Positions 12,601-24,600 of a stretch of 64,000 nucleotides of DNA are shown here, piece after piece. Numbering within the stretch: position 1 is the first letter of the stretch; every line of letters starts with the position of its first letter. Both the position numbers and the translations under genes were made by a program. The stretch is from Lineus longissimus (Eukaryota; Nemertea; Pilidiophora; Heteronemertea; Lineidae), in NCBI RefSeq assembly GCF_910592395.1, contig NC_088309.1, positions 126,501 to 190,500 of the forward strand, written 5' to 3'. The notes beneath the pieces were generated by a model that saw only the letters and a program-made list of their open reading frames with translations, was not told where the DNA came from and made no database searches.

Positions 12601-15600
12601 AGCACCACAAGGAGACCCTGGAGGTCAGCTACTGACAAGAGTGGCTAGCACCACAAGGAGACCCTGGAGGTCAGCTACTGACAAGAGTGGCTAGCACCAC
12701 AAGGAGACCCTGGAGGTCAGCTACTGACAAGAGTGGCTAGCACCACAAGGAGACCCTAGAGATTAGCTACTGACAAGAGTGGCGAGCACCACAAGGAGAC
12801 CCTAGAGGTTAGCTACTGACAAGAGTGGCGAGCACCACAAGGAGACCCTGGAGGTTAGCTACTGACAAGAGTGGCGAGCACCACAAGGAGACCCTGGAGG
12901 TCAGCTACTGACAAGAGTGGCGAGCACCACAAGGAGACCCTGGAGGTCAGCTACTGACAAGGGTGGCGAGCACCACAAGGAGACCCTGGAGGTCAGCTAC
13001 TGAGAAGAGTGGCGAGCACCACAAGGAGACCCACTTACCTGTTGCAGCTGATGATGCAACATCTGTGCCTGTGGCTGATGCTGAAGGATCGGCATATAGG
13101 AAGCATATGGTGTGGTGGGCGCACCCATTGGTCCAGCCTGGCTTCCTCCTGCCACGGGCATGTTGAATGGTGGAGGCGTGCCCGCGTGGAATCCTTGCTT
13201 GTCAAACGACTGAAATGAACAACCCAACCATCAGTAATGAATTAAATAAGTCTAGTTATTATTCTACTGTACAGGTTGTGATGTGGTTACTCTGTACAGG
13301 CGATGTCTTTTTTGAAGATTAGTTGCAGGTCAAGTGTATTATAGAAGCACACACTTGTAAGTGCTAGTTTTCAAGTGTTGGCTCCCTACCTGTGCATGAC
13401 TCTTAGCTGTATAGGCTGCTGCAGCCAGATCTGTTGATGTTGTATTCACACCTCCCACTTTGATGCCCGATGTGACAGAGACTTTGTTCTGTGTTTGAGA
13501 TACACCTCCGTAACCTGTCTTGCTGTAGTCTTGTGCCTGCATTAGATCTTCATAGCCACTGGCAGTACCATAACCATGCGAGGCCGCAGCATAGGCTGCC
13601 GGCTTCTGGAACTGGGTGGTCGCGGTCGTGTTGCCATGAGCAGCATTTGTCACGGGAACTTGTTGCTGAGGGAAGAGAGCAAGAATGATCAACACGGGTT
13701 GGTGACAATGAAACGACACTGCTGGGGAATATTCCATGGTCATATTGAAGGTAGAGGCTTGCAGTAACCAGGCTTGTGTCGAGCTGTCAGTCAGAATAGA
13801 ATGTACAATCATCCAACTTCAGAAGAACAAACGTCATAAATGTGAAAGTTAAAGAGTGGAGAAGTTGTTTCAACTTACTTGGAACATTTGAGGGGTGTAA
13901 GAGAAGCCGCCTGGCATTAGTCCTGTCTGGGCAATGTAATAACCATAACCTGGTGGTAATGTAGCAGCTGGATTGATATACTGCTGATGGGCGGACTGGC
14001 TCGGTTGTTGTTGTGACGTCTGAGAGCCTTGGACGGGAGACTGCGCATCCACTCGGCTCAGCTTACCATCAGCACCTGAAAATGAACACGATTTAGTTTT
14101 GACTTACCAGAAGTGCGTATTTAATTGACAGCGTATTTAATCTACTGCAGTCAGAGTACAAAAGACTTAACATCAAAATGATTACAGATGAGCGAAAGTC
14201 TTGAATGTTCATCATTCTGTCAGAGCCTGGTGGCGTATCACCAGCGTTCGAGCTGACTTGGGCAGAAGACATCTTCTACAAGATGACCACTCACCAGAAT
14301 AAGGAACACTACCAAGTTGTCTTTGATCCGCACCTGTAGCGAGTGATGTCGGAGGTTGGAATGGAAGAGAACCATCATAATACCCAGGCTGAAACAGAGA
14401 ACCGAGTGAGGTTGAAGTAAAGCTCAACACTTGTATCGACGACTGGTGAGAGACCAGTGTTTGTACGACACATCAGTCTAAAAGTTACTGCTGTCAGAGA
14501 AACAAGCATCATCTCAATCAGATCAGTAGAGCGAAAGTATTTCTTCATCATACAAGCAGTAATCTTGTCCGACAAGTGATTATGGATTCTGGGTCATGCA
14601 AGTATCACAGCTAGCTTGTCACAACCTAAGCATGCACAGAGCTCGCTCTATAGAGTGGTCAGTACTCTGTTACCACAATGAGCAGTTCTGTTACAGCATT
14701 GAGGCATTCTGTTACTACAGTGGGGCAATCCGCTACAATGAAGAGGCATTCTGTTACAACAGTGGGGCAATCCGCTACAATGAAGAGGCATTCTGTTACA
14801 ACAGTGGGGCATTCTGTTACAACAGTGGGGCAATCCGCTACAATGAAGAGGCATTCTGTTACAACAGTGGGGCAATCCGCTACAATGAAGAGGCATTCTG
14901 TTACTACAGTGGGGCAATCTGCTACAATGAAGAGGCATTCTGTTACAACAGTGGGGCAATCCGCTACAATGAAGAGGCATTCTGTTACAACAGTGGGGCA
15001 TTCTGTTACAACAGTGGGGCAATCCGCTACAATGAAGAGGCATTCTGTTACAACAGTGGGGCATTCTGTTACAACAGTGGGGCAATCCGCTACAATGAAG
15101 AGGCATTCTGTTACAACTGTGGGGCAATCCGCTACAATGAAGAGGCATTCTGTTACAACAGTGGGGCATTCTGTTACTACAGTGGGGCAATCCGCTACAA
15201 TGAAGAGGCATTCTGTTACAACTGTGGGGCAATCCGCTACAATGAAGAGGCATTCTGTTACTACAAAGCATTTCACTACAACACTGAGGCATTCTGTTAC
15301 AACAGCGAGGCATCATGTTGTGTTACTACACTAAGGCATTCTGCTGCAACAAAGTGACATTCTGTTACAACGAGGCACTACGACACTGAGGCATTCTGTT
15401 ACAACAAGGCATTCCACTACAACACTGAGGCATTCTCAATATGATAGTTTGATTTACCAGTTGGATTTGTTTCGTTCCACTCACCAAGGGCAGTCGTTGC
15501 TGCTGGAGTAGCTGCAGGTCTTCATAGCTGTTCATGGCGTACATGGCAGGCGGCTGCTGGGCAGTCAAGCCCTGCGCAGTAAGTCCCTGGAATAACCACA

Positions 15601-18600
15601 GAGAATAAGTCATCTTCATCAACAGACAGTTCACATTTTGTTGGCCTTTGTGGGCTGGCGTCATCACTTTGAACTACTGCTGTCAGAAAGACAAATGTCA
15701 TCAAGGTATATCAGATGAGCGAAAGTCTTGTTCCTTCATCATACTAGCAGCATGATATACTTCAGTATTCCCATGTGCAGGCACAGAAATCCTTCTGAAA
15801 GGCTTCTTACATGTATGGATATAAGGCTGGTCAGAAATCTACTTACAAAGTAAGGAGCCATATGTTGGCCCATGATAAAGTTAGGACCTAGAAGAGCAGG
15901 TGGAACTCCTGGCGGTAGATTTGGTGGCGCTTTGCCTGTCGTACCTGAAACGTTGACATTTATGGTAGAAGTTAGAGAAAGAGATAAAACCAGGGTAAGG
16001 AGAAGGTCAACCAGTTTTACTGCTTTCAGAGAAATATTACTGTCATCTACATCTGATTTATCAGTAGAGCTAAAGTATTTCTTCATCATCAGCAGGCATG
16101 GTGATCAAGTGGCCAGCGACACAGCCACTCACTTGGTGACACAATCCAGCAGACCAACAGCTGGAGCTATCTGGGCACACCTGTTCAAAACAAGTTACTC
16201 CCTTACAAGGCATGCAAGCAAGTCTAATACTGGAGATTTCTGAATATAACTGATGTGAACAAGTTACTCCCTTACAAGGCATGCAAGCAAGTCCAATACT
16301 GGAGATTTCTGAATATAACTGATGTGAACAAGTTACTCCCTTACAAGGCATGCAAGCAAGTCTAATACTGGAGATTTCTGAATATAACTGATGTGAACAA
16401 GTTACTCCCTTACAAGGCATGCAAGCAAGTCCAATACTGGAGATTTCTGAATATAACTGATGTGAACAAGTTACTCCCTTACAAGGCATGCAAGCAAGTC
16501 CAATACTGGAGATTTCTGAATATAACTGATGTGAACAAGTTACTCCCTTACAAGGCATGCAAGCAAGTCCAATACTGGAGATTTCTGAATATAACTGATG
16601 TGAACAAGTTACTCCCTTACAAGGCATGCAAGCAAGTCCAATACTGGAGATTTCTGAATATAACTGATGTGAACAAGTTACTCCCTTACAAGGCATGCAA
16701 GCAAGTCTAATACTGGAGATTTCTGAATATGACTGATGTGAACAAGTGAACTTACCTGCAGCATTGGTCAATGTTGACGATTTGGTTGTTGAGGGAGATA
16801 TCGATGTTACAGCAGACGTCATCGGCGTTATTCCAAGTGACGTTGATACACTTACACTCCCCGCAGCCAGAGAACTCGATGTTGTTATTGTTGTTGATGA
16901 CAAGGTCGCCGTTGACGACACAGCGGCTGCATCATAAGATGTTTGTGATTGGTCCAGACCTGTATCCTTGACAGTCATTTTCGATAGACTCTCATTCAAT
17001 TTCGTCGTACTCATTGGTGACGTCTGCAACGTCGTCTGATGGCCCGAGGAATTATAGTTACTATGGGAACCGTACGTTTGGTTCGTTGATCCTGGATGAG
17101 ATAAACTATACGCACTCGACTGAGTTACTGTGACTGTTGTTGGATACGAGCTCGTCGACTGGGCAGTTGGGTAAGAAGAACCAGTCTGCGGTAACGCACT
17201 ACTCGATTGACCACTAGGATAGCTACTCGCCGACTGTCCAGATGAGGCACCACCTGGGTAGCTGCTGGCAGATTGACTACTCGACTGCCCCGTTTGGTAG
17301 CGACTTCCAGACTGTCCTGATGGATAGGAACTCGAGTCAGCGCCAGTATACGAGCTAGCTTGCGTTGTTGGATAAGCACTCGCTTGCGTGCTTGGGAAAG
17401 AACTAGCTTGGGTAGTTGGATAAGCACTTGATGACTGTCCACTTGCACCAGTTGAAGCAGACTGGTAAGAGTTCGTCTGATTTGAAGGATAGGCCGATGA
17501 GCCTGTCTGACCCACATTGGAATATGACTGACTACTTGGGTAGGATCCAGTCTGACTTGTTTGATATGAAGGTGCTGTCTGAGTCTGCGGGTAAGGAGAA
17601 CTCTGGCACGTTGGGTACGTGGTCGTCTGCCCGCCTCCGTATCCAGCACTTTGAGAATGTGAACTTTGATATGAAGAACCTGTGCTTGGACTTGACGGAT
17701 AAGCACTTGCTGACTGTCCACTCGTATAAGAGGATGCCCCAGTCTGGTTGTCCCGGTACGCTGAGCTTGATGGTCCGTAACTTGGCTGATTGGTGCTCTG
17801 ATACAGAGAACCCTGGCTAGGTCCAGCAGAGAAACCAGTCTGTCCTTGGAATGAACTGGTCGCGTATTGAGACTGTGACTGATACTGGTTTTGCTGGTAG
17901 GCTACGGACGATGGGATCTGTTGTAACGTTGACGGATGCGTTGTCAGACTGTTAGTGCCGTGGGTGTAACCAGACGATGTCAGAGGCGTTGACTTGTGTG
18001 GCTGGTATCTTGAAGGGTATGACGAGGACGAATAGCTACTCTGGGCATACGTCGATACAGGGTCAGAGGAGGTGAGTGAACCTGCAAGAGAAAGAGACAA
18101 AGAGTGTAACAACACAGATGTTAGACAGAACAACTGAGACATGGCATGAGGCCAGTTAGAAGTGTGACACTGGAAAACTATTGTGTTAGTCCACCTAAAT
18201 AACTATGGTTCTACCCCACAGTCAGAGAGTTGAACACTCAAAACGCTAAATCATCGAAAATTTCCAAATCATTTAAGTGGCAACAGGAATTGGTGAAATT
18301 GGACATTTTCATAACAACTCAGGAACCGTGACTTGTGTACAATGGAAGACTGAAGTTAATGAGAGAGCGATTACCTGTCGTTGGTCTTTGTGATGTCATC
18401 AATGGGCTTGTCTTTGGCCTGTCACCTTGAGATGATGGGAATGGAATGGGCTCAGGGGCGGAGATCTGAAAACAGCAGAATTTCAATCACACCCATGAAA
18501 GTAACAAGGTCGAAGATCAAGAATGCACCTTTTAATCAAAGCAGCTGTGAGTGGTTCAAGGCGACATCAAAATGTCTTGCAACAGAGAAACGTGTCCTTT

Positions 18601-21600
18601 AGATCAAGAGTAAGAATGACTGCTTGCTGCCATCAAGAGTCACAACAACATCACATCAAAATGATATCAGAAGAGTGAAAATCTAGAATGCTCATCATTC
18701 TAGCATCGGAATATTGAAGGAGACCACATGGCTGCAAGGAAACAATCAGCGAGGCAAAAGTACTCACTCCAGATGACTTTGTCATACTCGACTGTGAGTA
18801 ATCTTTTGTGGGTGTCGTGTTGGCAGATGATGAGAACATGCTTGTCCTGGTTGTCGATTGCTCTACGGTCGACAGTGACGTCTTGGGGGGAGTGATGCTT
18901 GTCATGAGTGAGACAGTCGTAGCAGACGACTCAGCGGTCTGGCTTGTTAGAGGCAAGTGATTAGTCATGGCAGATCCAGTGGTACTGGAATAAAGAAAGG
19001 CACTCATGAGCCCGGATTACTGTACGACAAAATATAAGCTATTGAAATAAAGGCAGCACCAATTTTTCTCCTCATAGTAGATACTGCAGTGCTTTAAGGA
19101 AACAAAGAACAGAGCCATCATTTTGAACTAACGTGGGTCCATTGGCCAGAAAGTGTTATCCCAGATCATCATATCAGTCCTGCCACTGCAGTCAGAAAAG
19201 ACTTGTCATCATAATGAATACAGATGAGCGAAAGTCTTGAATCTTCATCATTCGGTCAGTGGAAGCTGAATAACTAATTGTCAAAAACACTGACTCGCAG
19301 CATCTTCATCTACGTGGTGGTGACTATGACAAGGGGATTGTGACAGAGACATCATGTTCATGCATACCCTATGAGGGCCACCTATTGGCCGTTCACGACT
19401 TACCTCACAGCATTACTGTTTGTAAACGTGCTAGACATCGTCGATTCACTGCATGTATTCGTGGAGCCAAAGTCAGTCATAAAGCCAAACTGAACATCTA
19501 AACTTGTTGTCATATGGCCAGGCATCTCAACAGCAGATGCAGGAATCTGCAATCAAATGAAAAGGTAACAACACTGACTTTGACTGAATGGCAAGAACTT
19601 CATACTTGTGAACCAAGATCATATCACCCTTCCCATTTGGTTTCTCTTATTGTAAGCATCTTTGGCTGCTTTGACAGAGCAGAGAATCCATAACATTCAC
19701 CATGCTTACCAGGTACAAGTCCTTATCTCCGTCACTTGGAGCATGTCTTCTGCATTGTGTTGCATGGGTATCACAGTATCAAAGTGGGTATCTTCAGATC
19801 AAACCGACTGTGGTAAGGAGATATTAGAGAGTAATCCTACCTTAGATGGCGGAGGGAGTTTGCTCCTAGCTGGCTTTGGTCGGCCATGACCCTGTGGTGG
19901 TGACTGGCTGTGTTGAGATGTGGAGGCACTGCCTGGCATCGTGACACCACTTGACAATGATGGTGGCATCTGCACGGGCTGGCTCGTACTAGAAGGAGAC
20001 GTCCCGATCTGAAAGACAATTCATGTGGTGAATTTCTACAAAAGACTTGCTCTCATTTCAAGAACAGCCAGAAAATGTGAGAGAGCAGTGCAGCAAGTGA
20101 CTTGGACTTAAAACCAGGAAGAGTCAGTCTGTGCTCAGACAAGTACACAGACCCATTGCAAACTAAGAAGATTTCTTAGCCTCTATACAGAAGTCAAAGC
20201 AGCTGACTATCTAGGAAGGTCAGAACTTCTTTTCTATTGGCACTCCGATGCTCAGGGATCAACAAAATGACTGGGGCTGCAACAAACTGTTTCTCTGGCT
20301 TTCATATCAACCATTGCATGAACCCTGACTCAATAATAAGTGGACATGTTTCTCATCCACTTACCCCAACAATACTCTTGAGGGCATCTGTAGCCTGCTT
20401 GGAGAACTGACTCTGTGACAAAGTCATTGTCTGAGATGAATTGGCCTGGGAGCTGGTCATTATATCTGCTACATTAGAGCTTGGCTTCTGTTGTAACAGG
20501 GCACCAAGGCCAAGGCTGGAAAGGAGATCACAGTTTAATATCTCATTTGAGACGGGAAAAGAAAGGAAGAAGTATTGTGGTTCAGCATTAATGGCCTTCC
20601 TGAAGGAGGGATGGCTGAAACAACGGTTTCAATCGAATCTTTCCATTGTTCCTGACCTCTCGTCACGTCATCTTAGTGTTAAACTAGCTAGGAAGGCTCA
20701 TCATGACTCACAGATCTAACAAAGCTCTTACCTCCCAGTTAATGAGTTGGTCCCCCCAATAGGCTGTCCGATCGCAGACGACTGACTCAGTGAATTACTT
20801 CCAATGGCTCCAGTCTGTATTGGACTCCTGTCGCCAGTCCCGTGTCCCAAGGAATTACTCTGTCCGATAATGCCACCCTGACTTAAGCTGTTGCTTTGGC
20901 CAAGCGTACCATTCTGACCAAACGGCTCACTCGGTGGCGAGTCTGGTTTTCTTCCTGCTCCGATAGTACTACTCGCAGTGAACACAGTCGTCTCATTCAG
21001 CTAGAAAGATAGAGCAAGAGAGAAATTATGACAAAACTATGGGTAACTTGTTATCATATAAAATACACAAAGGCTAACCCAAACTATCAAGGTCTAACAT
21101 ATTTTCTTGATTGACCAATGCAGTGCTATCCAGACAAAATCTTTCACCGACACTAAAGACACCACAGAAATAACATGAACTCAAATGGACGCACAACACT
21201 GGTCGCTCACAGGATGTTGTTAACGACACAGCTATGCCATCTGATGATTGGAAGTTGACTGTCAGTTCATGAAGAACATCCCCACGTCTCAATGGTCTGG
21301 CTACAATAACAGCACAGGATACATTAGACTGTGGGTCCTCTCAACTTTTGACAAAATGTTCAATAGAAACGATACAAAGATCATGCCTTTGTTTAACAAT
21401 ACCTCGTAACCATAGTAACATGGAACCTGAAAGGTGTCATCGTATGATAAATGTTGTTAACATTCAGGAGAAATGCTTTTAGTTAGAATGGGAATCACAC
21501 ATGGTTGCAGAGCTATGGCCTGAAATGGAGCAACTTGCCATGGCATTAGAAACACGAACCTTCATAACACATCTAGAAATCATCACCCCAACTCACTATT

Positions 21601-24600
21601 AGATGGGTATCAATGCTGCCAGTTTGTTTGTGGTGTTGTGCAAATTGCCAGTGTTGAAAAAAAAAGAGTTCTGAAGTTATAGGTCTCAAAATTTCAAACT
21701 TCAATTGAAGTTACGGGTCAAGAGATTTTCAGATATTTCAGATTTCCCCAATGAAAATAAATGTCTGAATAATCTCAAGCCCTAAGCATTTTTAAAATCA
21801 GTCTGTGAAGGTCACTGTGAAGTGATCTGTTTGTGAGGTTTTATCTCTTCAACAAGTTTGAGAGCGGTTTTGCTGAGACCCTCGGATGCCAGTAGTCCAA
21901 ACTCAACCCAATGATGTGGAACATGATTTCAGCAGCCATGGCAATGTTCCAAAGATTCCATCCAAAATGCTTTTCATTTGCATTGATTCGCTTGAAAGTT
22001 GACAACATCACCCGATACCTTCACCACCATCACTTACATTGAATTGGCTATCTAACGAATTCACGTGAATATTTTGCTCTGGAGCGTTCTGAAAATGATG
22101 AGCATCGAAAAATTAGCTATTTATGCCCCACTTTCAATACACGGTTGCAACAATTTCACTTTAGGCAACCATTACTTGAGTAATCATTACTCTAGAATAA
22201 GAAAGTGCTTATTTATTCTATCATACATTTGCTCAAAGTTTTAGGTGATTTATAGTTCTTTTATAAAAAAGCATTTTGGACAGTATCCATGAGACCAACA
22301 GGTGTTCCACCCTGACCAAACTACTATCAAACATTAACAGCAGTATCACAAACACAACAGAACTGCATACTTACACACCTGGGGAGGGATATCACAAAAC
22401 TTAGGTGGTCCTAGTGTCATTACTGGTACTGAGTTGAAAATGATATTCCAAAATCTATTTCAAGGATTCATTTTTAAGTGGCGTTTTACGAGCAGTAACA
22501 TACCAACAAGAACAGCAAACATGAACAGACGGAATACATCATATTTTGAAAATGAGCTCAACTTACACTTCCTGTCCAATCATCATTCCAATCCTCTGTC
22601 ACCATATTCTCCCAACCAGACTTGCTCCTCTCGACGACTGCCTGATCGTTGGTCCATGTGTCGATGTGTGGGCCTGAATCAAAGCCCCCTCCTTGCCTAG
22701 GTAGGCCACGGTCAAAGCTACCAGTACTGCCAGCACCACTCATGCCACTGCGATCGATGCGGTCACCCCGGTCGCCGCCACGATCCATACCACCTCCGCG
22801 TCCACGCCCGCGCCCACGACCACCTTAAGTCAGACATGAAAATGTGAAGTCGCAACTTTTGAAACAAGTCAACGATACAAAAGAAACATCTGTGGTCAAA
22901 GCAACATGTACCTTGTGGTTAACTCTGAACAGATCTAGTTGGCATTGGGATCCATGGCACTATATACACCTAGTGGTTAACTCCTAACAGATCTAGCTGG
23001 CATTGGGATCCATGGCACTATATACACCTAGTGGTTAACTCCTAACAGATCTAGCTGGCATTGGGATCCATGGCACTATATACACCTAGTGGTTAACTCC
23101 TAACAGATCTAGCTGGCATTGGGATCCATGGCACTATATACACCTAGTGGTTAACTCCTAACAGATCTAGCTGGCATTGGGATCCATGGCACTAGTATAC
23201 ACCTAGTGGTTAACTCCTAACAGATCTAGCTGGCATTGGGATCCATGGCACTATATACACCCAGTGGTTAACTCCTAACAGATCTAGCTGGCATTGGGAT
23301 CCATGGCACTATATACACCTAGTGGTTAACTCTGAACAGATCTAGCTGGCATTGGGATCCATGGCACTATATACACCTAGTGGTTAACTCCTAACAGATC
23401 TAGCTGGCATTGGGATCCATGGCACTATATACACCTAGTGGTTAACTCTGAACAGATCTAGCTGGCATTGGGATCCATGGCACTATATACACCTAGTGGT
23501 TAACTCTGAACAGATCAAGCTGGCATTGGGATCCATGGCACTATATACACCTATAGCTGGCATTGGGATCCATGGCACTATATACACCTAGTGGTTAACT
23601 CTGAACAGATCTAGCTGGCATTGGGATCCATGGCACTATACACCTAGTGGTACTACACATCATGATTCCCACAGACTTCCTCTTCAGTGTTCACACATTC
23701 TGCATGCGAAGGCACCCAATGCCATGAGTCCACACCACATTGGCTGCTTCCTTCAGTCTACGATGGTGTCTTGAATGATAAGAAACGTTACATACCTCGT
23801 CCTCGACCCCTTCCTCGCTCAAAGCTCCTTTCTCTATTATCTCTGCCATCTCGCATATCACGATCCCTGTTATCTCGGTTATCTCGGCCCTTACTCTCAG
23901 CACGATTCCTTTCATTTTCTTCATTTTCCTTTCCACGCCCTGAAAATTAAACAAGATCCAGATGAAAACCTAAACTGCCCAATTGCGAACATTTCTGCCT
24001 TGGTTGGACCAATTTCCAGTTTGACTTGACCCTTGGACCACACCTCAAGCCCAGCCTGCGATGTGCCACTTGACAGACCCCTGTGGCCAACAAGGCATAC
24101 AAGTCACACACAAAACTGTACACCACCTCGCTACTTTCAACACTTGATAAGACTTACACGATGAGGCCTTGCCACCCCTCTGGAACCTTGGTGGTCCATC
24201 ATCCCGCCTCCGGCCACGAGAAGAGCTCTCTGAACGATGAGATTGTTCTTTGAATTCACGATCGTTACTCTTCTCTCGTTTGTCTGGCTGTTGTCTGTTG
24301 GTAAATTCTGGCTTCGAGTTTGTCTGTTCTGGGATCTGGTTGTTTACTGGGGGAGCACCTCGTTTTCTTTTTTTACCAGTTTCCTGCCATTCGCCCTGGA
24401 GAAACGAAAAACGCATTAAGAAGAGACACATCTAATGACTGCTGGTAACTACTTGACCAAGACATGAAGTACATCTATAGCTGGGCACACGTTAGCATAA
24501 CAGACCATGAAACAGGGCAATTAGAGACTAAGAGGGCTTCATTTCCAATTGATCAGTTTCAGAGGTCTACACACTGACACACCCGCTTTACCCAGATGCT

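Noticed and set aside
10090-13032. Regular array resembling CRISPR
   Set aside because: There are no unique spacers between repeats; the whole unit repeats, and the setting is a eukaryotic intron.
14596-15357. ORFs of 253, 222, 218 and 205 codons on both strands
   Set aside because: All arise from a 21/42-bp tandem repeat whose period is a multiple of three; both flanking UBAP2L exons and a snoRNA show it is intron.
20580-20710. Seventh snoRNA in a UBAP2L intron (ATGATGA near 20699)
   Set aside because: No box D at suitable distance, no guide similarity to the other six and no terminal stem.
22384-22430. Extra UBAP2L exon reading PVMTLGPPKFCDIPPQ before a GTGTGT donor
   Set aside because: No acceptor in the required phase 0; the neighbouring exons join correctly without it.
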